The translations under genes and the position numbers were made by a program. A stretch of 8,828 bases of DNA from Prevotellaceae bacterium (GTDB taxonomy: Bacteria; Bacteroidota; Bacteroidia; Bacteroidales; UBA932), in NCBI GenBank assembly GCA_031289895.1, contig JAITOP010000144.1, positions 1 through 8,828 of the forward strand, written 5' to 3'. Positions within the stretch are counted from its first letter, which is position 1. Every line of letters begins with the position of its first letter. This document shows, one piece after another, positions 1-8,168 of this stretch. Below the pieces are notes generated by a model. That model did no database searches. It worked only from the letters and a program-made list of their open reading frames with translations, and was not told the origin of the DNA.

Positions 1-711
<711 letters not shown>

Positions 712-722
712 ACGTAAAAATT

Positions 723-2369
723 ATGGATAAAAATTTTAACTCGTATATCGAAGATTGCATAAAGAATAATTGGGATTTACCCGCGTTATCCGATTATCAT
801 GGCGAAGAAAATTATTACAAAGATATTGCAAAGCACATAGCCCGCTTGCATATTCTTTTTGAAAAATGCGGAATAAACAGAGGCGACAAAATATCGCTGG
901 CAGGACGAAATTCGTCGAACTGGGCAATATCTTTTCTTGCCACAATTACTTACGGTGCTGTTGCTGTGCCTATTCTGCACGAGTTTAAGCCCGATAATAT
1001 GCACAATATCATAAATCATTCGGAATCGAAACTTCTGTTTGTGGGCGATGTTGTGTGGGAAGGCTTAAGCACCGACGAACTGAAAAACGTAAATGCTATA
1101 ATTCAGATAAACGATTTTAAGTTTTTACATGCAAAAAAATCAATATCGGAACTAAACAACAGCATAAACAAAATTTTCGGTGAAAAATACAAAAACGGTG
1201 TAACGCTCAATGATATAAAATATTACAAAGATAAAAGCGAAGAACTTGCAATGATAAATTACACATCGGGAACAACAGGATTTTCGAAAGGCGTAATGCT
1301 TCCGTTTCGTTCGCTCACAGCAAATCTTGAATTTGCACGCATAGCATTGCCTCAACTACAAGGCGGCGGCGTTGTTTCGATGTTGCCAATGGCTCACATG
1401 TACGGATTAATATTTGAAATTGTTTTTACACTCGTGTCAGGCTGTCATATTCAGTTTCTTACGCGAGTACCGACACCTAAAATAATTCTCGAATCGTATG
1501 CAATAGTAAAACCTCGACTTATAATCTCAGTTCCGTTGGTTGTAGAAAAAATATTTAAGCGCAAAATAAAGCCCATGCTCGAAAAACCAAGCATCCGCTT
1601 TTTAATGAAACTACCGATAATAAAACAAAGCATACAAAAGAAAATACTGAAACAAGTGATACATTCGTTTGGCGATAATGTGATAGTAGTTGTGATTGGC
1701 GGCGCGGCATTTAACACCGAAGCCGAAACATTTTTCAATAAAATAGGATTTCAATATACCGTAGGATACGGAATGACAGAGTGCGGACCTCTGGTAGCCT
1801 ACGATGACTGGACAACAACGCATATTTATTCGTGCGGAAAACCAATAACTCCGATACAGTTAAAAATCGACAATCCAAATCCCGAAACAGGAATAGGCGA
1901 AATAATTGTAAAAGGCGACAATGTATTTATAGGTTATTATAAAAATGACGAAGCCACAAAAGCCGTATTCGACAGCGAAGGCTGGTTTCATACCGGCGAT
2001 TTGGGAATTTTAGATGCCGACGGATATTTGTACATAAAAGGTCGCAGCAAAAATATGATACTTGGACCTTCAGGGCAAAATATTTATCCCGAAGAAATAG
2101 AAGACCATCTAAACAATATTCCGTATGTAAATGAGGCGATTGTGATTGATAACGATGGAAAACTTGTAGCCTTGATTTATCCCGACTACGAACTTGCATA
2201 TAACGAAAATTTAACCGAACAGGATTTGGAAAAAATACTGGAAGATGAAAAAGACGAGTTAAACAAACAACTTCCTAATTACAGTCAAATATCGCGAATA
2301 AAACTTTATCCCGAAGAGTTTGAAAAAACTCCAAAGAAAAGTATAAAAAGATTTCTATATGAAAAATAA
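723..2369 (+). CDS. AMP-binding long-chain acyl-CoA synthetase-like ligase
   Basis: This is an ANL-superfamily adenylate-forming enzyme, most likely activating a fatty or other carboxylic acid to its acyl-CoA through an acyl-adenylate. The 548 residues are full length for the family. The core motifs appear in order: the phosphate-binding loop YTSGTTGFSKG (180-190), GGAAF (326-330), YGMTECGP (349-356), GWFHTGDLG (420-428), GYLYIKGRSKNMI (434-446) and GQNIYPEEIE (451-460). The C-terminal lid ends in EKTPKKSIKRFLY (534-546). In most relatives the adenylation lysine sits directly before the 'I-x-R' of this A10 motif; here that position is Ser540, with Lys538 and Lys539 just before it. There is no signal peptide, so it is cytosolic. 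The ATG at 723 follows purM by 11 bases in an A-rich context and is the natural start. The substrate cannot be read from the sequence; an aryl or medium-chain acid ligase is possible. Confidence 0.88.
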   Translation: MDKNFNSYIEDCIKNNWDLPALSDYHGEENYYKDIAKHIARLHILFEKCGINRGDKISLAGRNSSNWAISFLATITYGAVAVPILHEFKPDNMHNIINHSESKLLFVGDVVWEGLSTDELKNVNAIIQINDFKFLHAKKSISELNNSINKIFGEKYKNGVTLNDIKYYKDKSEELAMINYTSGTTGFSKGVMLPFRSLTANLEFARIALPQLQGGGVVSMLPMAHMYGLIFEIVFTLVSGCHIQFLTRVPTPKIILESYAIVKPRLIISVPLVVEKIFKRKIKPMLEKPSIRFLMKLPIIKQSIQKKILKQVIHSFGDNVIVVVIGGAAFNTEAETFFNKIGFQYTVGYGMTECGPLVAYDDWTTTHIYSCGKPITPIQLKIDNPNPETGIGEIIVKGDNVFIGYYKNDEATKAVFDSEGWFHTGDLGILDADGYLYIKGRSKNMILGPSGQNIYPEEIEDHLNNIPYVNEAIVIDNDGKLVALIYPDYELAYNENLTEQDLEKILEDEKDELNKQLPNYSQISRIKLYPEEFEKTPKKSIKRFLYEK

Positions 2370-2373
2370 TTTT

Positions 2374-2381
2374 TAAATTTG
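2374..2381 (+). promoter_or_regulatory. Promoter-like TAnnTTTG box after the acyl-CoA synthetase gene
   Basis: TAAATTTG matches the Bacteroidota -7 consensus TAnnTTTG. It begins five bases after the stop codon of the ligase gene and lies 20 bases before the first palindromic element (2401). The -33 region is weak (only a TTTC near 2352). If active, it would transcribe the hairpin element first. One such short match is easily found by chance in AT-rich DNA. Confidence 0.4.
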
Positions 2382-2400
2382 CGCCGTTAGTTTTGGTTAA

Positions 2401-2593
2401 GTGATGAAAAATAAACAAATTATAACAGATGACAAAAAAAATCCAGATAGAGATTGTATGTTGGTAGAATGTATAAATTTCCCGCTGTTCGACACAGTAC
2501 GGGGTCGGATTTGCCGTGTGTACATTTTTTCTATCAACATTTGAATCCTAACGTATTCATTACATTTGTTATAGGTTATTTATTTTTTGTAAC
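2401..2593. repeat. MITE-like long palindromic element, copy 1
   Basis: A 193-base element that is palindromic along most of its length. The outer arms 2401-2431 and 2563-2593 match at 24 of 31 positions as inverted repeats (27 of 31 if read as RNA with G-U pairs). Inner arms include ATGTTGGTAGAA (2458-2469) against TTCTATCAACAT (2529-2540), one position off perfect, and the remnant pair AATCC..GATT (2440-2455) and AATCCTAACG (2544 on). The inner core resembles the AATCCCGT-AGGGATT / TTGGTAGAA repeats I know from Bacteroidota intergenic DNA. A 46-codon frame (2404-2544, MKNKQIITDD...) runs through it. Its middle is just the translated palindrome, so I do not call it a gene. Copy 2 lies 350 bases downstream. 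No transposase is nearby. Confidence 0.78.
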
Positions 2594-2750
2594 TAAACGC
2601 TGAAAAATTTTTATTGTTTTTTTGCGAAAATTTAACATTAACGTAATATTGTAACGATTAATTTTCGCAGATAACAAAAATATTTATATATTTGTTCCAA
2701 CAAAAACATATAAAAACAATTTTTAATGATTGTTGTTATCAAATATTTAG
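2594..2750. other. AT-rich spacer with a small hairpin between the two palindromic elements
   Basis: No gene is seen here. GCGAAAATT (2624-2632) and AATTTTCGC (2660-2668) form a perfect 9-base inverted pair around a 27-base loop. It could be an operator-like site or a weak structure. A second, shorter hairpin is AACAAT (2715-2720) with ATTGTT (2729-2734), downstream of the TATATTTG box and so inside the predicted leader. Neither is followed by a T-run typical of a terminator. Confidence 0.4.
2687..2694 (+). promoter_or_regulatory. Probable promoter (-7 box) for the TPR/barrel operon
   Basis: TATATTTG fits the Bacteroidota TAnnTTTG -7 consensus and is followed by TTCCAAC, a common downstream context. 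The -33 region falls near the TTTTCG at 2662-2667, an imperfect match. No better box lies between here and the start at 3002 (TAGATTTT near 2974 lacks the final G). If used, transcription would begin near 2700 and give a leader of about 300 bases containing the whole of palindromic element copy 2. Confidence 0.5.
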
Positions 2751-2968
2751 TAATGAAAAATAAACAAAATATAAAAGATGATTAAAAATCCCGTTAGGGA
2801 TTATTGCTTGGTAAAAATGATAAATACAACGCTAACACGGCAAAAGCAGAGGTTGAAAACCTACGGCTTGCAATACGAAAGGTGGCTGATTTTTTACCGA
2901 ACGATGTAAATCTAACGGCTTGCATTTTTGAGAAAAACAATCTTTTACAGGTTATTTATTTTTTATCA
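2751..2968. repeat. MITE-like long palindromic element, copy 2
   Basis: A 218-base diverged copy of the element at 2401. The outer arms 2751-2780 and 2939-2968 match at 23 of 30 positions as inverted repeats. Inside lie the well-preserved AATCCCGTTAGGGATT (2787-2802), the arm CTTGGTAAAAAT (2807-2818) facing ATTTTTTACCGA (2889-2900), and AATCTAACGG (2909-2918). A central hairpin AGGTT-GAA-AACCT falls around 2849-2861. The first 31 bases match copy 1 at 28 positions (2402-2432 against 2751-2781), and the right flank TTAnAGGTTATTTATTTTTT is shared. The small frame of copy 1 is broken here by TAA at 2783, and a 61-codon frame starting at 2804 is only repeat sequence. It sits 33 bases before the TPR gene, inside its likely leader. 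Confidence 0.78.
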
Positions 2969-3001
2969 TTTATTAGATTTTTTTATTAAATTAATATAAT
3001 T

Positions 3002-6000
3002 ATGAAATTAAAATTATTTAAATCCATGTTGATTGTTACAGCGTTAACAACAATATGTTTTTCGGCAAAAGCTCAAAGCAATTACAACAAGGCTATCGAC
3101 CTGTACAACAAAGAAGTTTACGTTGAAGCACAACAATTGTTTTTGCAGGAACGTGCATCCACGCCTGCTACCGACCAAACAAAATTATCGAACATCGATT
3201 ATTACGATGCAATGTGTGCATTGAAATTAAAACAACCTAACGCAGAGGTTACCGCACAAACATTTATAAACAAATATCCCGACAGTAAGCTGCGAAACGA
3301 TTTAATGTTTTGTCTGGGAATTTATTATTACGATACGAAAAATTCATATCGCGATGTCGAAAAATATTTTCAGCAGGTAAAACGCAGCGAACTTACGCCG
3401 GGCGAACAAGGAGAATTTGATTTTAAATACGGTCAATCGCAACTGAAATCGGGACATACCGACGAAGCCTTGCAATATTTTGCCAATGCAAAAAATAATA
3501 TTCACACACGATTTGCATCGCAAGCCGAATATTATTATGCCCACACTTTGTATGAACAAAAAAAATACGCAGCCGCTCTCGAAAGTTTTTTAAACCTCAA
3601 AAACGATAGCGATTATGCCGCGATTGCGCCTTATTATATTTTGCAAATTTATTTTTATCAGAAAGAATATGACAAGGTTATAGCCGAAGGAACAGCATTT
3701 TACGAAAAAGCGACAAAACAGCGTCAGGGCGAAGTGGCTCGCGTTGTTGCCGAAGCATTTTTATACAAAAACGATTACGTAAAAGCCCGCGAATATTTTG
3801 ATAAATACGAAAATTCATCCACCGTGCGCGGAAAAATTTCTGCCGCCGATTATTATCTGATGTCATTCATTGATTTTAAACAGGAAAATTATGCCAAAGC
3901 CGAGCTGACATTGCAACGCATCGCAATAAAAAATGACACTTTAAGCCAAAAAGTTTTATATCTGCTTGGTGGTATTTATGTTAACACCAACAAAAAAGAT
4001 AAGGCTCTGCCAATGTTTGAACGCTCAAGCAAAATGAATTTCGACCCTGAAATTACCAACGATGCAAAATTTAATTATGCCAAATTAGCGTTGGAAATAA
4101 AAGGCGATACAAAACCGATGAACGATTTTTTGAAAGAAAACAAATCGAAAGTAAACGACCCGCAAATAAGAAACTTTTTAATGACAACTTATATTTCGGA
4201 AAAACGTTTTGATGAGGCGATTGCGCTGGTTGAAAGTCTTGCAAATCCTACCGAACAGGATTTTGCAAACCTTCAAAAAGCAACATATCATGCGGGATTA
4301 GCCGAATTTAAAGCAAAAAAAGCAAATGAGGCAATTCGTCTTTTCGATTCATCGCTGAAATATGCAAAATACGATGCCACGCTCGAAAATCTTGCCAAAT
4401 ACTGGAAGGCTGAGGCTCAGTGCATTCTGAAAGATTATAAATCGGCAAAAACAGGATTGAAAAACTTTATCAATTCAAATGTTATAAAAAATACCGACGA
4501 ATATAAAATGGCGCATTATACGCTCGGCTATTGCGAACTCGGCGAAAACAACAACAACGAAGCCGTATCGTGGTTTACAAAATATCTGACCTTGGCGGGA
4601 ACAACAAAAAGCGCATACGTTGCCGATTGCTACAACAGAATTGGCGACAGCAAATTCAAACAACGCAATTTCAAAGAAGCAAGCGAAAACTACGAGCGAG
4701 CTTACGGAATTAAATTATCAAATCCCGATTATTCGTTGTATCAAAATGCGCTGTCGATTGGACTGCTGAACGATAATGTGAAAAAACGCAAATTGTTTTC
4801 AACCCTTATTTCGCAATATCCTAACTCGCAATATGCTGCTGCTGCTTATTTTGAATCGGGCAGAATGTATGTGCAAAGTCAGGATTATATAAATGCCGAA
4901 AAAGAATTTAAAACAATATTGACAAAATACAGTAAAACATCGTATTATCGTCAGGCATTGATAGAACTCGGACTTATTAATATCAACAACGAAAACGACA
5001 ACGAGGCTCTGCTGTATTACAAAAAAGTTGTTGATGAATATCCAAGCTCACCTGAGGCTCAGACTGCGCTTGCGGGCATAAAAGATATTTATGTGGGAAT
5101 GGGAAAAGTAAACGATTTTTTTGCTTATGCCGATAAAAAAAATATCTCGGTATCGAGCAACAACCGCGATTCGCTTGCATTTGCCTCTGCCGAACGCCAA
5201 TATTTATTAGGCGATTGTAATAATTCGATAACAACAATGCAAGAATATTTGAAAGAATATCCCAACGGAATTAACGTTTTACAGGCAAAATATTATTTGG
5301 GCGATTGTTATTATCGCCAGCAAAAACACGCCGAAGCTGCAAATATTTTTGGAGAATTACTAAATAATCCGGCTGCGAAAAATTTGCCTAAAGATATTTT
5401 AAAACGATATGCCCGCTCAAAATATTTGGTTGAAGATTTTGCTGCGGCGGCGCAATCTTTTGCCCGTGTTGCCAACGAATCAACCGACAACGAAGACGTA
5501 AAAGAAGCGTTGATATTTGCAATGCGAGCATATTACAAAGCAAAAAATTATCAGCAATCAGTTGAAATGGCTACAAAATACATTGCGTTGCCGGCGATAA
5601 CCGAAGACAGCAAACGCGAGGCAATATTAGCAAAAGCCCACGCCCTGCAAGAACTCAACAAAGAAGATGAGGCAGTAACCGTTTTCAAAAACTTAGCGCA
5701 AAATCCCAAAACTATCGAAGGCGCAGAGGCTACTTACTATATCATTGATTATTTGTACAGAACAGGCAAGGCTGCCGAAGCCGAAAAAATGGTGTATCAG
5801 TTTTCGGAAAGCAAAACATTTCACAGCCTGTGGCTTGCCCGCAGTTTTATTGTACTTGCCAATATTTATATTGATAAAAAAGAATATTTTCAGGCAGAGG
5901 CTACGCTCAACAGCATACTTCAAAATTACAGCCAAAACGATGACGGAATTTACAACGAGGCAAAAGAAACTCTTGAAACTATACAAAAATTAAAAAATAA

Positions 6001-6004
6001 ATAA
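3002..6004 (+). CDS. Exported TPR-repeat solenoid protein (1000 residues)
   Basis: A secreted tetratricopeptide-repeat protein, probably periplasmic or attached at the inner face of the outer membrane. Residues 1-24 form a classical signal peptide (KLKLFK, a hydrophobic stretch, then AKA before Q25); there is no lipobox cysteine. Nearly the whole remainder is TPR-like helix pairs with the Y/A/G...A..F pattern. Clear examples are around 138-165, 174-199, 281-308, 428-455, 538-567, 611-640, 762-785, 834-860, 906-931 and 944-975; I estimate about 20 units. There is no catalytic domain, C-terminal sorting domain or membrane helix at the end. TPR solenoids bind other proteins, and the barrel gene begins 14 bases downstream, so the obvious inferred partner is that barrel. 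The ATG at 3002 is chosen because the signal peptide begins right there. Its biological process is unknown to me. Confidence 0.88.
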   Translation: MKLKLFKSMLIVTALTTICFSAKAQSNYNKAIDLYNKEVYVEAQQLFLQERASTPATDQTKLSNIDYYDAMCALKLKQPNAEVTAQTFINKYPDSKLRNDLMFCLGIYYYDTKNSYRDVEKYFQQVKRSELTPGEQGEFDFKYGQSQLKSGHTDEALQYFANAKNNIHTRFASQAEYYYAHTLYEQKKYAAALESFLNLKNDSDYAAIAPYYILQIYFYQKEYDKVIAEGTAFYEKATKQRQGEVARVVAEAFLYKNDYVKAREYFDKYENSSTVRGKISAADYYLMSFIDFKQENYAKAELTLQRIAIKNDTLSQKVLYLLGGIYVNTNKKDKALPMFERSSKMNFDPEITNDAKFNYAKLALEIKGDTKPMNDFLKENKSKVNDPQIRNFLMTTYISEKRFDEAIALVESLANPTEQDFANLQKATYHAGLAEFKAKKANEAIRLFDSSLKYAKYDATLENLAKYWKAEAQCILKDYKSAKTGLKNFINSNVIKNTDEYKMAHYTLGYCELGENNNNEAVSWFTKYLTLAGTTKSAYVADCYNRIGDSKFKQRNFKEASENYERAYGIKLSNPDYSLYQNALSIGLLNDNVKKRKLFSTLISQYPNSQYAAAAYFESGRMYVQSQDYINAEKEFKTILTKYSKTSYYRQALIELGLININNENDNEALLYYKKVVDEYPSSPEAQTALAGIKDIYVGMGKVNDFFAYADKKNISVSSNNRDSLAFASAERQYLLGDCNNSITTMQEYLKEYPNGINVLQAKYYLGDCYYRQQKHAEAANIFGELLNNPAAKNLPKDILKRYARSKYLVEDFAAAAQSFARVANESTDNEDVKEALIFAMRAYYKAKNYQQSVEMATKYIALPAITEDSKREAILAKAHALQELNKEDEAVTVFKNLAQNPKTIEGAEATYYIIDYLYRTGKAAEAEKMVYQFSESKTFHSLWLARSFIVLANIYIDKKEYFQAEATLNSILQNYSQNDDGIYNEAKETLETIQKLKNK

Positions 6005-6018
6005 AACACAATAAAAAA

Positions 6019-7833
6019 ATGAAAAATCAAAAAAATGTAAAAAAAATATTATTAATAGCCTTGTTTGGCGGACTTGCGTTTTCGCTTACGGCGCAAATAA
6101 ACAAAGACGTTGAAGTTACACGCAACTACGACCCGTCGGTTATGGATGCTCAAAAAATCTGGTACGAACCAACAACCGTTGCCGACTCATCTAACGTTAG
6201 AGACGGATTTAGTTATTCAATTTTTCCAAAATCGTCGCCCGGAAATTTCGGATTATCGCCAATATCATCGGCAAAAATTATTGATAACGGCAACAATATG
6301 CCCGGACTTGGATATATCAGAGCAGGAATAGGTTATCAGATTTCGCCGTTGCTCGATTTTTATATCAGCAACAAAAACACCGAAAATGTGCTTGTAGGTT
6401 TTTATGCAAATCACCGCTCGTTTTTCGGAAAAACAAAGTTGGAAGGCAACAATCACACCGAAAAAGTAAAAAGCGATTTTATGAACAACGATTTGGGGAT
6501 TTTTTCTAAATTTTTTCTCGATGGTTCAACAGTTACACTAAACGTTGATTATTCGCGCCGCGATTTGTATTTGTATGGTTTAGATGCGGATATTTTTGCA
6601 TCTGATACATGGCTTGATGAAAAACCGGAAGATAAACGCGCAATGAATCTGTTCAACGGAAATCTTTTGTGGAAATCGGACAGAGAGGCAGGCGAAGTTT
6701 TTTACTCGTTTGGCGCATCGTATCAACTTTTTAATGCACGAGATAAATATAAAAACTACTACATCAATGAGAAAGGCGAAACTATGAAAGAAAATGCTTT
6801 GGCACTTTCGGGCTTGCTCGGCGCAGAACTCGACGACGAAGTTCAATCCGTTTCTATTGCGGCGCGAGCAGCATTTTACAATCGTAACAAAGCGTTAGAT
6901 AGCGCAGGTAATAATATTTTGCTAAGCGCCATACCCTCATGGAATTACAAAGACGATTATTTATCAGTAAAACTCGGAGCGCAATATTTATTGGATAGTT
7001 ATAACGATAAAATAAAACACAGAATATATCCCGCAATTGCAGTGTCGTACAAAATTCATGATTATTTCACTCCTGCTGTCGAAATTAAAGGCGAAACCGA
7101 AGTAAATAATTTCCGCAAACTTGCTTTGGAAAATAATTATATATTATTCGATAATTATGACGTTGGGAATTATGGTATTAATCGCATCGCATTTAAAAAT
7201 ACCAATCACAAAATCATTGGAGTATTTTCAATAAAAGGAGATATCGAGGCATTTTCGTATAATGTATTTGCATCGTATTCAAAATTAGAATATTTGCCTT
7301 TATATACAAATACTCCAATGATTGAAATTGCTGCTTGGGGTATCAATTCTATACACGATTATAAAAGATTTAGTATAATGTATGCAAAAGGCAATAAAAC
7401 AAGTCTCGGTGCAGAATTATCGTACACAGATGATATATTTTCTGTTTATGCAAAAGCCGTTTATAATAAATACAGATTGAAAACGGAAGATAATATTGAA
7501 CTCGATTACGCATGGCATAAACCAACATTTGAAGGCAACTTGAATGTTCGTTATAAAATTTCTGACGATTTGATTTTAACAGCAGATGCACGCACCTTGC
7601 TAAAACGTTATGCTTATGATAATTATTTTGATATAAATGTTAATACTGTTTTTGAACATAAACGCAAACTGAAAGACGTTTTCGATATAGGTTTAGGCGC
7701 AGAATATCTTGTTACAAAACAGTTTTCAGCATTTTTTAATTTGTCGAATATATTAAATCAGAAATACGAAGTTTACAGCCGCTACCAAGTTCCGGGATTT
7801 ATAGTATCAGCAGGAGTTACTTACAGGTTTTAA
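6019..7833 (+). CDS. Outer-membrane beta-barrel, TonB-dependent-receptor-like, without a visible plug
   Basis: A 604-residue outer-membrane protein. Residues 1-25 are a signal peptide (KNQKNVKK, a hydrophobic core, SLTA before Q26). The mature N-terminus INKDVEVTRNYDPSVMDAQKI (27-47) is a motif I associate with a Bacteroidota family annotated as TonB-dependent receptor. From about residue 98 on it shows alternating amphipathic strands separated by polar loops. The end, NLSNILNQKYEVY...PGFIVSAGVTYRF (574-604), matches the last strands of TonB-receptor barrels, including the terminal phenylalanine used for outer-membrane insertion. I see no ~130-residue plug domain and no clear TonB box, so an open or partner-gated pore, or an assembly or export factor, is as plausible as uptake. 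It follows the TPR gene by 14 bases with an A-rich start region, so one operon is likely. The substrate is unknown. Confidence 0.83.
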   Translation: MKNQKNVKKILLIALFGGLAFSLTAQINKDVEVTRNYDPSVMDAQKIWYEPTTVADSSNVRDGFSYSIFPKSSPGNFGLSPISSAKIIDNGNNMPGLGYIRAGIGYQISPLLDFYISNKNTENVLVGFYANHRSFFGKTKLEGNNHTEKVKSDFMNNDLGIFSKFFLDGSTVTLNVDYSRRDLYLYGLDADIFASDTWLDEKPEDKRAMNLFNGNLLWKSDREAGEVFYSFGASYQLFNARDKYKNYYINEKGETMKENALALSGLLGAELDDEVQSVSIAARAAFYNRNKALDSAGNNILLSAIPSWNYKDDYLSVKLGAQYLLDSYNDKIKHRIYPAIAVSYKIHDYFTPAVEIKGETEVNNFRKLALENNYILFDNYDVGNYGINRIAFKNTNHKIIGVFSIKGDIEAFSYNVFASYSKLEYLPLYTNTPMIEIAAWGINSIHDYKRFSIMYAKGNKTSLGAELSYTDDIFSVYAKAVYNKYRLKTEDNIELDYAWHKPTFEGNLNVRYKISDDLILTADARTLLKRYAYDNYFDINVNTVFEHKRKLKDVFDIGLGAEYLVTKQFSAFFNLSNILNQKYEVYSRYQVPGFIVSAGVTYRF

Positions 7834-7864
7834 CAATTACGAATTACAAATTACAAATTACGAA
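7834..7864. repeat. AATTACRA short tandem tract 1
   Basis: About four units of AATTACGA/AATTACAA directly follow the stop codon of the barrel gene. Similar AATTA-based tracts recur at 7949-7988, 8134-8168 and 8447-8478 and separate the hairpin modules of this gap. No terminator hairpin with a T-run follows the barrel gene. Confidence 0.7.
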
Positions 7865-7880
7865 AGGTGAACAGCAAAAA

Positions 7881-7942
7881 AAGTCCGAAGGACTTGAATA
7901 TGAATAACCCCCAATGAAGCGTAGCGATTGGGGGATGAAAAA
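7881..7942. repeat. Two-hairpin intergenic module, copy 1
   Basis: Hairpin A is AAGTCC-GAA-GGACTT (7881-7895, perfect 6-base stem). A linker GAATATGAATAA follows. Hairpin B has arms CCCCCAAT (7908-7915) and ATTGGGGG (7927-7934) around GAAGCGTAGCG. The module ends in ATGAAAAA. It recurs at 8009 with the stem of hairpin A kept by paired changes. Read on the minus strand, hairpin A runs into seven Ts, which looks terminator-like, but no minus-strand gene is present to be terminated. This resembles REP/BIME-type elements. Confidence 0.8.
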
Positions 7943-7948
7943 AAATAA

Positions 7949-7988
7949 GAATTAAAAATTAAAAATTAAGAATTACTAAAATTACGAT
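7949..7988. repeat. AATTAAAA/AATTACTA tandem tract 2
   Basis: Repeated AATTAAAA-type words with AT-only variation lie between the two copies of the two-hairpin module. There are no coding features. Confidence 0.6.
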
Positions 7989-8008
7989 TTAAGCAGAATA
8001 GATGAACC

Positions 8009-8069
8009 AAATCCGAAGGATTTAATATGAATAACCCCCAATGAAGCGCAGCGATTGGGGGATGAAAAA
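8009..8069. repeat. Two-hairpin intergenic module, copy 2
   Basis: Hairpin A is AAATCC-GAA-GGATTT (8009-8023). The linker is AATATGAATAA, one base shorter than in copy 1. Hairpin B has arms CCCCCAAT (8035-8042) and ATTGGGGG (8054-8061) around GAAGCGCAGCG, and ATGAAAAA follows. Against copy 1, the G-C pair in stem A has become A-T on both sides, and the B loop differs by one T-to-C change. The copies start 128 bases apart in the same orientation. Confidence 0.8.
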
Positions 8070-8080
8070 TAAATGCAAAA

Positions 8081-8132
8081 AAGTGCGGAGCAAAAAGCAG
8101 AATAGAATTACTATCGCTCACCCGCACGACTT
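8081..8132. repeat. Imperfect palindrome GTGCGG...CCGCAC
   Basis: GTGCGG (8083-8088) pairs with CCGCAC (8122-8127). The match extends outward as AAGT against ACTT and inward as AGC against GCT, with two 3-base bulges on the right arm. The enclosed sequence AGAATTACTATCGCT is typical of a Bacteroidota intergenic repeat I have seen in the opposite orientation. No gene is seen here. Confidence 0.5.
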
Positions 8133-8133
8133 G

Positions 8134-8168
8134 TAGAATTAAGAATTAAAAATTAAGAATTAAGAATT
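8134..8168. repeat. AATTAAG tandem tract 3
   Basis: Five near-identical 7-8-base words of AATTAAG/AATTAAAA lie directly before the C-run/G-run hairpin. It is the same family of tract as those at 7834, 7949 and 8447. Confidence 0.65.

Noticed and set aside
1451..1738. Minus-strand frame of 95 codons opposite the acyl-CoA synthetase
   Set aside because: It lies opposite conserved ligase coding sequence and shows no domain or start signal of its own. The other antisense frames in the window are rejected for the same reason.
2804..2989. A 61-codon + strand frame before the TPR gene
   Set aside because: It lies almost wholly inside palindromic element copy 2, its translation reflects the repeat arms, and it has no recognisable protein features.
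4531..4713. Frame within the TPR gene rich in Arg and Gln
   Set aside because: It is an alternate-frame shadow of a clear TPR-coding stretch, and the codon pattern belongs to the longer frame.
7881..7934. Rho-independent terminator for the TPR/barrel operon
   Set aside because: Neither hairpin is followed by a T-run on the + strand. Only the minus-strand reading of hairpin A has one, and there is no minus-strand gene. The paired module repeats downstream, which suits a repeat element better.
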